In this document: positions 46,762 to 55,501 of the stretch, piece by piece
How the letters are laid out: each line of letters starts with the position of its first letter
Numbering within the stretch: the first letter of the stretch is position 1
Source: Haloplasmatales bacterium 4B
GTDB lineage: Bacteria > Bacillota_I > Bacilli_A > Haloplasmatales > Haloplasmataceae
Assembly (NCBI GenBank): GCA_003586005.1
Contig: NSKI01000007.1
Location: forward strand, 49,611 to 113,610
Direction of reading: 5' to 3'
DNA length: 64,000 nucleotides
Notes under the pieces: model-generated
What the model was told of the DNA's origin: nothing
The model's input: only the letters and a program-made list of their open reading frames with translations
Database searches by the model: none
Program-made: the position numbers and the translations under genes

Positions 46762-47688
46762 CTATTTTTCAATTTTATACTCGATACCATTAGAATTGTT
46801 GTTTTGAATTACAGGTTTTACTGCTTGTTGTGGTAGTGGTTCTACGTTTACTAACTTAACTTCTTTCAACAATTCATCTTCCATCTTACGGCGATTTGCG
46901 ATTAGCATTGCTTCATGTCTTTTAACTTTTGTAGTAATGGAATTAAATATGTTTTGGTAATTTCCAAAATCTGATTCTTTTAGAAAAGGTTTTAATATGT
47001 TTAACAAACTTATGCCTTTTTCTACATAAACATTCATTAAATCTCTATGATGTTCAACATTAAATTTTTTTATTTTATTAATAATTTTTATTAATTTTTT
47101 ATTATTAATTCTGTAAATCCATTTTTCTAAAAACTCCATTCCAGGACCATTAATTCCAAATAATAAAAATAATAATAAGGCAGTATATATTGAAAGTGTA
47201 ATAATCACATCTTTTGTAAAGATATAATTATTTTTAGAGAGTAATCCTTCAATAAAAAAGTAATAAGTATATAATGCTACTGAATTTGAACCAATTGTAA
47301 ATGGATTCGTTTTAAATATAAATACCAGAAATTTTTTTATATAACTCAAAATATTTTTCATACTTATCCTCCTTTTCATATTATATTGAGTTGATAGTTT
47401 TTCTAAGTAATCATCGTCATTAACCCATTTGTCAAGCTTTTCTGCTTTAGATTTCGGTAAGTAATTAATAAGTGGGGTTCTTAACCCCACTAAAACTTTT
47501 AATATTGCTATTGAAATTAAAAAAGCACTACCATAGATTGTAATCATAGTTGCTACTTCAGGTGTAAATATAACTATTACTTGCTTAATCCCTAATAAAC
47601 CAATAAAACTAATAATTTCTGTTTTCATGAAAATAATTATTTTTTTTATTAAATCAAATAAACCTGGTATCAACTTAATTATTCTCAC
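46762..47688 (-). CDS. Membrane protein at the end of the phage-tail locus
   Basis: About 308 residues with several hydrophobic segments in the N-terminal two thirds (near 35-75 and 120-190), then a helical, charged C-terminal part (NVEHHRDLMNVYVEKG...). It sits after the fibre genes, where tailed phages usually carry holin and lysin genes, but has no holin or lysin signature. GTG at 47688 with AGGTG upstream is chosen; other starts are possible. No family recognised. Confidence 0.6.
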   Translation of the reverse strand: MRIIKLIPGLFDLIKKIIIFMKTEIISFIGLLGIKQVIVIFTPEVATMITIYGSAFLISIAILKVLVGLRTPLINYLPKSKAEKLDKWVNDDDYLEKLSTQYNMKRRISMKNILSYIKKFLVFIFKTNPFTIGSNSVALYTYYFFIEGLLSKNNYIFTKDVIITLSIYTALLLFLLFGINGPGMEFLEKWIYRINNKKLIKIINKIKKFNVEHHRDLMNVYVEKGISLLNILKPFLKESDFGNYQNIFNSITTKVKRHEAMLIANRRKMEDELLKEVKLVNVEPLPQQAVKPVIQNNNSNGIEYKIEK

Positions 47689-47746
47689 CTTATCACCTAC
47701 TTTGTAATAACACAACAAATTTTATATGGCTTTTTTATATTATGAA

Positions 47747-48916
47747 TTAATATTTTACTTCAGAATTATGTACTAACACAGCAGTTCCGCCTGCAAAGTA
47801 AGTATCCGTTTCTTCAACATCCACTGTTACTACATCTAATCTATCTTGAACAAATTCTATAGAACTAACTTTAACGTGACTACCATCTTCATGTAGTAAA
47901 TAATCACCTACCACTAAATCAGGAGAATCGATCCAGCCCCAAATATTAGAGTTTTCATGTCTTGCAAAAAAGCGATGTGCTTTTGTAATTTTTATATCAT
48001 TATTAATGAAATAATATTCTGGATAAAAATCAATAACAGCCGTTTTTACACGACACATAACTTTTTCACCAATAGGATTTTCAGTAGTCCATTCCCTCCA
48101 ATTAGGATCATCTGCATCTATCATACCTGGGATTTTATAACCTAATAATTCATCTCCTACTTTTAAATTATATACTTTTTTTCTTGTACCATCCCACATA
48201 GTTACTAAGGTATCATAATGTAAACAACCTCCACCTGAGCTATCGCCGTCTGTAGTGATGCTTGTATTTACGACATCAGACCAAGTAAATCCACCTATTT
48301 GACGATATGATTTTGCATAGACTTTGTATGATGTTCCTGAGGATAAACTACTTTTAGTATGATTTGGGGTGTAATATTCTGAAAAAAGATCATCTTGATA
48401 TAAATCTGGGGTAGAGTCCCCTAGCTCTGAATTAATAATTGAAAGAGAAGTACCCGCATATGGGTTTGAACATTTCCATGTAATTGAGCTTGTTGTTGCA
48501 CTTACCTTATATATTGTTGGTGGAGTTGATTTGGTATAACTTAAAGTTGTAACTTGACATGATGTATAAGGACTTAGGGTTCCAACTTCTGATCCTATAT
48601 AAGGTTGTGCTCTTGCATAAATAGTGTACGTTGTACCATCATTTAATCCAGTTAAAGTTACACTTGTACTAGCTCCTGGAGCTAAATTTACTGGATATTT
48701 ATCAGGTGTATCATCTGATTCTTCTACATAAATAGTACAATTAAGGCTATCGTTATTAGTTACATCAACAGTAATACTCGTATAGCTTCTGCTTCTATAC
48801 GAAATAGATGGTGCAGTTGCTACTTTTGAAAATAAGGTTACGTCATTAAGATTAACTTTTACTACTTCTTCACCATTAAATTCAACCTTGTCTATTTCAA
48901 CATCATTAAATTTCAT
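47747..48916 (-). CDS. Tail fibre/receptor-binding-like protein with FnIII repeats and C-terminal intein-like (Hint/BIL) domain
   Basis: 389 residues. A short N-terminal tail-attachment-like part (MKFNDVEIDKVEFNGEEVVKV) is followed by two fibronectin type III-like repeats (about 33-128 and 135-225), a GGG linker and a Hint domain from Cys231 to Asn384. Splicing residues are all present: Cys1 in CLHYDTLVTMWDG, TKAH (block B TxxH), and the end VHN followed by Ser385. Only five residues (SEVKY) follow. The protein lies directly after the repeat fibre gene. Self-cleavage or splicing is predicted from these residues, not shown. Confidence 0.82.
   Translation of the reverse strand: MKFNDVEIDKVEFNGEEVVKVNLNDVTLFSKVATAPSISYRSRSYTSITVDVTNNDSLNCTIYVEESDDTPDKYPVNLAPGASTSVTLTGLNDGTTYTIYARAQPYIGSEVGTLSPYTSCQVTTLSYTKSTPPTIYKVSATTSSITWKCSNPYAGTSLSIINSELGDSTPDLYQDDLFSEYYTPNHTKSSLSSGTSYKVYAKSYRQIGGFTWSDVVNTSITTDGDSSGGGCLHYDTLVTMWDGTRKKVYNLKVGDELLGYKIPGMIDADDPNWREWTTENPIGEKVMCRVKTAVIDFYPEYYFINNDIKITKAHRFFARHENSNIWGWIDSPDLVVGDYLLHEDGSHVKVSSIEFVQDRLDVVTVDVEETDTYFAGGTAVLVHNSEVKY
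47765..48226 (-). other. Intein-like Hint/BIL domain coding segment
   Basis: Codons 231-384 of the fibre gene. About 154 residues, the size of a mini-intein without homing endonuclease. N-terminal Cys, TxxH and C-terminal His-Asn are intact, with Ser as the next residue. Confidence 0.75.
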
Positions 48917-48927
48917 TCAATCATCTC

Positions 48928-49806
48928 CTAAGTATATATTTTAAGTACGCCACTAACATTAGAAATTTTTATACCTCCATATACTGTGGATGAGGCTTTT
49001 ACTGGAGCAAAAGTAGTAGGTTTACTTGTTACATCTGCCCAACTAGGCACCCATGTGACAGGTCTATATGGATGAGTGTGCCCTGTATCAGACTTTCCAC
49101 CTAGTAAGATATTTGTTTCATTTTCAGTATAATACAAATCATCATGATCATGTTCAGAAGGAGTAAATGTAGTAGGTTTACTTGTTACATCTGCCCAACT
49201 AGGCACCCATGTGATAGCACGATAATCAGTATCATGATCATGTTCAGAAGGAGTAAATGTAGTAGGTTTACTTGTTACATCTGCCCAACTAGGATTTGGA
49301 TGAGTGTGCCCTGTATCAGACTTTCCATCTAGCGCAGCTAGTGTTGCAGTTGATACAGGTTTAGCTTCATCACTAGTGTTATCAACATTTCCTAAATTTA
49401 CATCTGCTTTAGTAGGTTTATATTGACTACTATATACTTGATACCAATTTGATGACCAAGCATTTCCATCTTCTTTATATCTATAGAATATTTTCCCTGT
49501 ATTATCATAAAAAAATTGCCATATTGTATTATTTAAGTAATCATGAGAAGTTCCATCACTAACGATTACAATTAATTTACCACGTATTACATTTGGGTAT
49601 GGTGCATTCACAAGATTCTCACCTAAAACTCTATACTCTGCTTGTTCTATGGCTGCATCAAATGTTTCAAAATCTTTACATTTAGTGTTATTGATCTCAT
49701 TTACAATGCTATTTATACCCACTTCAAACCTATTTAATTTCTCAGCTGTTATTGCCGGAATTTCATTGTCTTTCCACGTAAGTTTATTAAATTCTAATAA
49801 TCCCAT
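48928..49806 (-). CDS. Tail fibre protein with SWADVTSKPTTF repeats
   Basis: 292 residues. An N-terminal region (LEFNKLTWKDNEIPAITAEKLNRFE) typical of phage fibre bases is followed by three repeats of SWADVTSKPTTFTP with HDHD/HTHP metal-binding-type His pairs. The tail of the protein (STVYGGIKISNVSGVLKIYT) is like other fibre C-termini. Repeats of this kind form trimeric beta shafts that bind iron or other metals. Just upstream of the FnIII-Hint protein gene. Confidence 0.82.
   Translation of the reverse strand: MGLLEFNKLTWKDNEIPAITAEKLNRFEVGINSIVNEINNTKCKDFETFDAAIEQAEYRVLGENLVNAPYPNVIRGKLIVIVSDGTSHDYLNNTIWQFFYDNTGKIFYRYKEDGNAWSSNWYQVYSSQYKPTKADVNLGNVDNTSDEAKPVSTATLAALDGKSDTGHTHPNPSWADVTSKPTTFTPSEHDHDTDYRAITWVPSWADVTSKPTTFTPSEHDHDDLYYTENETNILLGGKSDTGHTHPYRPVTWVPSWADVTSKPTTFAPVKASSTVYGGIKISNVSGVLKIYT
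49141..49293 (-). repeat. Direct repeat within the fibre gene
   Basis: 63 bases at 49141-49203 are identical to 49231-49293, period 90 bases (30 codons). A third, shorter copy is at 49013-49056. A second repeated block (about 35 bases, GTGTGCCCTGTATCAGACTT core) occurs at 49075-49108 and 49303-49336. Recombination could change fibre length in frame. Confidence 0.85.
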
Positions 49807-49812
49807 ATATCA

Positions 49813-51564
49813 TCACCATCCTTTTATTTCTTTTCGATTAATTCGAATTGAATTATACTGGGATTTTTCCAAAACTGAATCTTCGGTTTTAATTAACACA
49901 CCTGTACCTTCTTCATTCATAGCTTCTTCACCACCAAAAAATTCTAATTTACTCCATTTACCAACTGCCATATTAGGATTAATATAAAAAGTATTTTCAA
50001 TTGTTGTTTCAGTAATAGTAACATTACTACTTATGAATCTTTCAGTAAAGGTTTCGTTATTTAATTCGTAAGTAATATCTACATATTCAGGACCACGGTA
50101 GTCTTTAAAACCAGGAATTAAATCTATACTTGGATATAAAGAATCATTTGGATATATTACATAAAATGGATTATTTTGATCAGTTGGGTACCATATAGTT
50201 TCTAATGGGTATGAAATTAATAGTGTATCTTTTACTTTTAATTTTTCATTTGCTGCTGTATTGTCTAATTCCATTGATTTTTGGAATATTCGAGACCAAG
50301 ATTCATAAATATTCCCATTAACTAATTGTAAATTATACCAAATTTTATCTGCTTTCTCTGTAATGATTACCTGTTCAATTAAATATTGATTGTTAACATA
50401 TCCCTCTGTTTCTAAATTGACTGTAACAATTTGTCCAACTTCATAACCCATAGCTAAAGTATCGAAGTTTAATTTTATTTGTTCGGGTACACTATATTTC
50501 ATAATTTTTCCATTAGCAGACTCTAATACTACTTCGTTACCTTTTATGCCTGGTTCACTTGATACATTCTCTACAATCCCGCTTCCACCCTCAATATTTT
50601 TAAGAGCAGAAATCTGTGCAAAATCTTTAGATAGGCCAACTATAGGTATTTGTCCATAATAGTTAATAATTATTACTTTTACTTCATATGATGAGGGCTC
50701 TGGTGGCAAAGTATATGTAATAACATTACTTCCTTCCTCCCATACTATTCTTTTTTGATCATCTATGTGCTTTTCACTTATATCGTTTAAGTCTACTAGA
50801 TATTGAGTTTCTAAACTCGGGCCTTCGGAAATTGATGAAATTTCTCCTACTGGGTATAAAGTTGATATTTTGTTGCCTCCTATAAAAGTAATGACATCCG
50901 TTTCTGTAGCAGTATTACCTTTCCCCCCTTTAATATATTGAACATTTCTATAGGCATATCTATTTTTTTCAATATTAAAACTATCTAATATGATTGTTTT
51001 GTCTGTTATCTCAATAGAATTAGGTTCTCTGATGTCTATTTGTTTTTTAAAGTGTATTATTTTTTCATTATCTACCCACCAGACATATTGTCCACCTAAG
51101 TGTTCACAAATCTTATCCATTGCATCATTACAATATTCATAATTAAATAGAACACTTATTTCCTTTCCATTATCAATACTATTAACACTATATACTATAC
51201 CTTCTTGATTTAATACTGTATCAACAATATCTTTAACGATTTCTCCAGCAAACTTATTTTCATATGATTTAGCAATTATTCTTTTATCAACATAATAATG
51301 ATTATCAGCAAGACTTATATCCACAAATTTTCTATTATATGCATATACTTGATTAAATAAATCAATAATTCCTGCAAATAATAATTTTCCATCATTATAT
51401 ATTTCAGCTTTTGATCTATTCATGAAATTATCATCGTAACTGGTGATAATAGTTAGGGAAGCTACACTCCTCTCGTTTAATCTATCAGTAATTTTTAAAC
51501 TTCCTTCTTTTATTTTATATTCTTTAATTTCTAATTCCGTATTCATAATTTTGGCGGTTATCAT
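49813..51564 (-). CDS. Tail hub/baseplate protein (gp27-like, prophage endopeptidase-tail type)
   Basis: 583 residues. The N-terminal half has the beta-barrel hub pattern (LTIITSYDDNFMNRSKAEIYN; VDISLADNHYYVDKRI; EHLGGQYVWWVDNEKIIHFK) common to siphophage baseplate hubs. No peptidase motif is visible. Start ATG overlaps the tape-measure stop (ATGA). The length suits the hub position between tape measure and fibres. Confidence 0.75.
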   Translation of the reverse strand: MITAKIMNTELEIKEYKIKEGSLKITDRLNERSVASLTIITSYDDNFMNRSKAEIYNDGKLLFAGIIDLFNQVYAYNRKFVDISLADNHYYVDKRIIAKSYENKFAGEIVKDIVDTVLNQEGIVYSVNSIDNGKEISVLFNYEYCNDAMDKICEHLGGQYVWWVDNEKIIHFKKQIDIREPNSIEITDKTIILDSFNIEKNRYAYRNVQYIKGGKGNTATETDVITFIGGNKISTLYPVGEISSISEGPSLETQYLVDLNDISEKHIDDQKRIVWEEGSNVITYTLPPEPSSYEVKVIIINYYGQIPIVGLSKDFAQISALKNIEGGSGIVENVSSEPGIKGNEVVLESANGKIMKYSVPEQIKLNFDTLAMGYEVGQIVTVNLETEGYVNNQYLIEQVIITEKADKIWYNLQLVNGNIYESWSRIFQKSMELDNTAANEKLKVKDTLLISYPLETIWYPTDQNNPFYVIYPNDSLYPSIDLIPGFKDYRGPEYVDITYELNNETFTERFISSNVTITETTIENTFYINPNMAVGKWSKLEFFGGEEAMNEEGTGVLIKTEDSVLEKSQYNSIRINRKEIKGW

Positions 51565-52940
51565 ACTCTCAACCCCGTTCTTTGTCTAATAACATTACCC
51601 ATGCGATCAAACATCACTTCAGCTAAAATTCTACCATCTAGAGGAATTTGGATAACTTTTACTCCACCACCCATAGAATTATCTAATTTAGACAAAGGTA
51701 CAACTGCTTCAGGTCCTGCTTCTCCGATAACAGCAAGAGTTGCTTTTGAAACAATACCACCATCAGCTAACATCGGTATTTTTAATGCATTATCTCCCAA
51801 AGTTGATATTAATCCTATTTTTACACCAGGTATTTTGTTAATACCTTTGATAATTGAATTAAATCCTTTTATAACAGTATTTATACCATTTTTAACATTT
51901 GACAGGAAGCTGTTTATAACACCTATTACTCCATTTATAGCGCCTTTTGCAGAAGCAGTAAACCCATCCCAAATATTACTTATAAAACCTTTTATTGCGT
52001 TAAATGCTTTCATTGCAAAGTCTTTAAATTTTCCTATACCAATCTTAACAAACGCAACAATTTCATCCCAATATAAGAATATTGCGACAACTGCAGCAAC
52101 TGCAGCAACAACTGCTAAAATAATAGCAATTAGTGGTAACATACTAATATTAAGGGCAGCTGATGCTACTGCTAATACATTCTCTACCACTGCAAAAGCT
52201 TCCATAGCCATAATAACTGGACCAATTACCGATGCCAATGTTCCCATGATATCTTGAATTCCTACACCACCGATTGTTAATGTTGATGCATAATCCATCC
52301 AACTACTTGTTAAATTGCTTATCGCATTTTCATTGTTTGTAATAGGCGCTAATATAGAATCTAAATTACTGGCAATATTCATTATTTCACCTTGAACAAT
52401 AGGCATTTTATCTTCATAGTTCATCGCCCAATCTAAAACATTTTCTTTATTTAATGCAAATGAATCAGAAATATCACTTAAGGATTGTTGGATTTGCGGA
52501 ATAGAATTTGAAGCGTTTTGAACACTTGTTAAAAAAGGCTGTGCCATTCCAATCGCATAATTAGTCCATTCTTCCGCCAATGCTGTTACAGCTACCTTAT
52601 CATTTGTTAGTGGACCTATTAATCCATCAAATGCCGCAGCAACATTTTGAATATCTGCTTGTAATATAGGTAAGTTATTTTGGTAATTTACCGCCCATTG
52701 AATCATTTGTCCTTGATTTGCATTTAAGGCATTACCTACTTTATCCATTTGTATTTGCAATACAGAAGCAGCATTAACACTACCTGAGATGATATCAGCA
52801 ATGGGTTGTCCAAAATTATCCATCATCACTTTTCCTACACCTGATACTTTTGAACTTACACTAGCTATGTATTTATTTAAATCTTCGACTTCTTTAAAAA
52901 ATTCATCGACCATTTTACTTACTTGTTTTACATTTGACAT
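51561..52940 (-). CDS. Short tail tape-measure protein
   Basis: 459 residues. The N-terminal region is helical (repeat-like segments with WAVNYQNNLPILQADIQN and WAMNYEDKMPIVQGEIMN), a strongly hydrophobic stretch (SMLPLIAIILAVVAAVAAVVAIFLYW) is near 275, and the C-terminal tape-measure signature LADGGIVSKATLAVIGEAGPEAVVPLSK is present. Short for a tape measure; tail length scales with it, so the tail would be about 60-70 nm at 0.15 nm per residue. Encoded right after the frameshifted chaperone pair. Confidence 0.85.
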   Translation of the reverse strand: MSNVKQVSKMVDEFFKEVEDLNKYIASVSSKVSGVGKVMMDNFGQPIADIISGSVNAASVLQIQMDKVGNALNANQGQMIQWAVNYQNNLPILQADIQNVAAAFDGLIGPLTNDKVAVTALAEEWTNYAIGMAQPFLTSVQNASNSIPQIQQSLSDISDSFALNKENVLDWAMNYEDKMPIVQGEIMNIASNLDSILAPITNNENAISNLTSSWMDYASTLTIGGVGIQDIMGTLASVIGPVIMAMEAFAVVENVLAVASAALNISMLPLIAIILAVVAAVAAVVAIFLYWDEIVAFVKIGIGKFKDFAMKAFNAIKGFISNIWDGFTASAKGAINGVIGVINSFLSNVKNGINTVIKGFNSIIKGINKIPGVKIGLISTLGDNALKIPMLADGGIVSKATLAVIGEAGPEAVVPLSKLDNSMGGGVKVIQIPLDGRILAEVMFDRMGNVIRQRTGLRV

Positions 52941-52959
52941 TTTTTCCCTCCTCTCAAGG

Positions 52960-53606
52960 TTATTTATATTTTTCTTTTAAAAATTCCAAATCTTCTCGTT
53001 TTTTCTGTTTAGATATATTTTTTGATTTTTCTTTTTCAAAAATTGGGTATAGCTTACCTTTTTCCGCTGATTGAATAGCTTTAGCTATCACTAATTCTAA
53101 CAACTCATAATCGTTCATTTTTTCTTTGTATTCATCTTCTTGTTTTTTTTGATAGTTTTCAATCATAATATCTAATTCGATTAAGGTTAGTTCATAAAAT
53201 TGAAAAGGAGTTAGTCCTAGAGCTCTATTAGCCCAGCGAAATAACTCCTCATAATCAATATCTAACCTCTCATTAGATCCAACTTTTTTTTATCTTCTGC
53301 CTTGGGAAATACCATCATAATAGCTTGTTGAATAATTTCAAACAAATCTTGAATCGATATGTTATCTTCTTCTCGTTCCTGAGCATCAATCAGTATTTTT
53401 TCTATATCTCCCATCGTTAATGAAGGATCTTCCCAACGAAGTCCGTAATAGAAAAATACAATAAGTTCTTGAATCCCAAACATTTCTTTAAAGTTTTCCA
53501 ACATATTTAATGTTCTAATTTTTAATTTCTGCTCAATTTGTTTGAATGTCCCAATATTCACTTTTAGATTTCTCGTTTTATCTAATTCCAAAGTTATAAT
53601 ATTCAT
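52960..53606 (-). CDS. Tail assembly chaperone fusion (gpGT type) by -1 ribosomal frameshift
   Basis: The upstream ORF (53262-53606) ends at DLMRG. A second frame, open from before 53286 down to 52960, reads FRWANRALGLTPFQFYELTL and a Lys/Glu-rich coiled end. The heptamer A AAA AAG (53283-53289), preceded by further A, is the classic -1 slippery site, and a -1 shift there gives a 215-residue fusion. Tail chaperone G/GT pairs of siphophages are made this way. Upstream AAGG may act as stimulating Shine-Dalgarno. The two frames and site are seen; the fusion is inferred. Confidence 0.75.
53262..53606 (-). CDS. Tail assembly chaperone, G-type product
   Basis: 114 residues, small acidic protein (TLELDKTRNLKVNIGTFKQIEQKL) located between the tail-tube gene and the tape measure, the fixed position of the G chaperone in long-tailed phages. 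Ends at the stop after the slippery site. AAAGAGG before the ATG. Confidence 0.75.
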   Translation of the reverse strand: MNIITLELDKTRNLKVNIGTFKQIEQKLKIRTLNMLENFKEMFGIQELIVFFYYGLRWEDPSLTMGDIEKILIDAQEREEDNISIQDLFEIIQQAIMMVFPKAEDKKKLDLMRG

Positions 53607-53626
53607 TTTATACCTCTTTCATTTTT

Positions 53627-54040
53627 TTAAACTGTTTGATTTGTTAATACTCCTGTGCCAGTAAGTTTAACACTATAAGTTACTGCATCATCATAAGGTA
53701 ATTCAATAGGGAAATCTGTAATTATAACATTTCCTTGATAAGTTTTACCTCCAGGTGTTGTTAACTCAACTAATAACTTATCTCTACTCATAAAATAACT
53801 TTCTAATTTAGTAAAAGCTTCATCAGAGTCAACAACTAAACCATCTGCATCAATTGACCATTCACCAATGCTTGGTAAGAATTCTTTCCAATTACTTGAA
53901 TCCTTTGTAGTTACGTCCATTGTATCTACGCTACGATTTAATGTAGCACCTCTTTGACCAGCTAAAATAGAATATACAGGTATTTCCACTGTTCCTGTAT
54001 TTACTTTTAATACAAAATCTATTCCTTTAAATTTTGACAT
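53627..54040 (-). CDS. Major tail (tube) protein, TP901-1 family
   Basis: 137 residues with LAGQRGATLNRSVDTMDVTTKDSSNWKE near 27-54 and LVELTTPGGKTYQGNVIITD, the TP901-1 type tube pattern. It polymerises around the tape measure. AGGAGG before the ATG; overlaps the tail-terminator gene by one base. No sheath gene follows, so the tail is non-contractile. Confidence 0.88.
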   Translation of the reverse strand: MSKFKGIDFVLKVNTGTVEIPVYSILAGQRGATLNRSVDTMDVTTKDSSNWKEFLPSIGEWSIDADGLVVDSDEAFTKLESYFMSRDKLLVELTTPGGKTYQGNVIITDFPIELPYDDAVTYSVKLTGTGVLTNQTV

Positions 54041-54429
54041 TATATTGTCCTCCTACATTTAAAATTAATTTTAATCGTTCCATTTGGTAACGACTCATCA
54101 TAACTAGTTGATATCCGTTCTGTCTCAAAATATTCATAGTAATATTCCTCATCAGAAAATGCTGTTCCTAATAATTGTTCAATTTTGCATAAAATTTCCT
54201 TAACTATGATATTTCCACGCGTACCATCAAATACATGTATACTCGTAGAAATCATTTTCCCAGAAAATGTTTTTGTTACAAAAGATGAAGCTGAAGCCTC
54301 ACCTATTAACACATATGGATATGTAACATTTTCAGGTACAACACTGTAAATTCCTGATACAAGGGTAATTAGTTCTTGATCAGAATTTAATATTTGAGAC
54401 ATAATTTGTTCTAAATTATATAGTTCCAT
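54040..54429 (-). CDS. Tail terminator/completion protein (DUF3168-like)
   Basis: 129 residues with the DUF3168-like core VVPENVTYPYVLIGEASASSF and SIHVFDGTRGNIIVKEILCKI. Usually closes the tail at the head end. ATG at 54429, since AAAAGGTAG is directly before the TTG at 54438 but 9 bases before the ATG. Positioned first in the tail operon. Confidence 0.78.
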   Translation of the reverse strand: MELYNLEQIMSQILNSDQELITLVSGIYSVVPENVTYPYVLIGEASASSFVTKTFSGKMISTSIHVFDGTRGNIIVKEILCKIEQLLGTAFSDEEYYYEYFETERISTSYDESLPNGTIKINFKCRRTI

Positions 54430-54607
54430 TTTTTTCAACTACCTTTTCAAGTTTTGTTACAACTAAATAATAAGTATTTGATTTTTTTACCTACTCCTAA
54501 TCTTTAGTCCTTTTAACATCGACACCACCTCCTTTTTCCATATAAACTATTATTGTACCTAAATATTCAATATTTCTAGGTATGGATGGTTGCATAATTT
54601 TAAAATT

Positions 54608-54677
54608 AAAAAACATCAGATAGACTTATTAGTTCAATATATACACTGAACATAATAAGATCAATTGATGTTTTTTA
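54608..54677 (-). terminator. Large hairpin between the late regulator and tail operon
   Basis: Outer arms AAAACATCA and TGATGTTTT, inner CTTATT/AATAAG and GTTCA/TGAAC, then a T-run on the minus strand (A-run on plus). It could end the regulator transcript or be a site where read-through is controlled. Short ORFs (10-14 codons with GGAGG) lie between it and the tail genes. Confidence 0.65.
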
Positions 54678-54768
54678 AAAAATAATAGTTTATAGTAGAA
54701 ATCTTTACACTGTCATAATAACATGAATTATTAACTATTTTGTCCAATAAAAAGTCCAAGATTAAATT

Positions 54769-55206
54769 TTATATCTTTAAACTCCTTGTTAATAATTCAT
54801 CTACAAACATTCTTACAGCTTCCTTTTTCATATAGAAGTAAGTACTTCTTGGCAGCCCTAAGTCAATATAAATTAAAGTATCTCTTTTACCATGTATATA
54901 ATATTCCTTTAAAATTTCTTTATTCATATATGGTAAATTATTTAAACAGTCATTGATTTCTTGAATATAGCGTTCTGCATCCAGCTTGTTAATCATTTGT
55001 TCTTCAACAAAATTTTTACCACTCGGACTAGCTTGTACAACTATTTTATCATATTGTATTGTTATATTTTGTATTATTAATTTATTAGCTATTATTTGGC
55101 ATGTTTTATATTTAGTAAATACTTTTTTTACAACCTTATTACCTAATTCTCTTAATATATGATTATAATTATTATTCACAATTATTTTATTTACATTTGA
55201 TATCAT
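54769..55206 (-). CDS. Phage late-gene regulator (ArpU/RinA/sigma-region-4 like)
   Basis: 145 residues. The C-terminal region AERYIQEINDCLNNLPYMNK followed by LGLPRSTYFYMKKEAV has the sigma70 region-4-like helix-turn-helix of ArpU-type proteins, which activate late operons. Located immediately before the tail genes in the same direction. AATGGAGG before the ATG. Confidence 0.7.
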   Translation of the reverse strand: MISNVNKIIVNNNYNHILRELGNKVVKKVFTKYKTCQIIANKLIIQNITIQYDKIVVQASPSGKNFVEEQMINKLDAERYIQEINDCLNNLPYMNKEILKEYYIHGKRDTLIYIDLGLPRSTYFYMKKEAVRMFVDELLTRSLKI

Positions 55207-55209
55207 ATA

Positions 55210-55269
55210 CTAAACCTCCATTAAAAAAGAATTTTTGAAGGTTTTTACCTTAAATACGCCGTATATCAT
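55210..55269 (-). CDS. 19-residue ORF between regulator genes
   Basis: Starts by ATGA overlap with the 57-residue ORF, has AAGGAGG upstream, and ends 3 bases before the regulator start. Too short to assign; may be a translational coupler. Confidence 0.35.
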   Translation of the reverse strand: MIYGVFKVKTFKNSFLMEV

Positions 55270-55439
55270 ACCTTTCCCTCCTTCACTTTTTCAATTTCAT
55301 TAAATAAAACAATTGCTTTATATGGGTCAACATCCATTTCGAAAATTTCTTTTACAAGTAAATTTGATTCTTTCGCATAACATTCCAATTCTACAATAAA
55401 TTCTTCATGATTTTTTGTTCTAAAAATTTTTAGTACCAT
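55266..55439 (-). CDS. Small hypothetical protein of the tail locus
   Basis: 57 residues, acidic and helical (NHEEFIVELECYAKESNLLV; PYKAIVLFNEIEKVKEG). GGGAGG is 7-8 bases before the ATG at 55439. First clear gene behind the minus-strand promoter at 55502. No family recognised. A 9-codon leader (start near 55459, GGAGA upstream) overlaps its start. Confidence 0.6.
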   Translation of the reverse strand: MVLKIFRTKNHEEFIVELECYAKESNLLVKEIFEMDVDPYKAIVLFNEIEKVKEGKV

Positions 55440-55501
55440 ACATATCCTCCCTTATTCATAAAAAAATCTCCTAAGAACAACACTATTTTGCTGTTTACTA
55501 C

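Noticed and set aside
47957..48145. 62-codon plus-strand frame inside the fibre gene
   Set aside because: It lies opposite the Hint domain and has no start signal; a shadow.
48961..49336. Regular repeats that could suggest a CRISPR array
   Set aside because: The repeats are in frame within a tail-fibre gene, encode SWADVTSKPTTF units, and have no constant-length unique spacers.
51601..52257. 218-codon plus-strand frame
   Set aside because: It is opposite the tape-measure gene, whose C-terminal LADGGIV...GEAGPEAVVPL signature is unmistakable.
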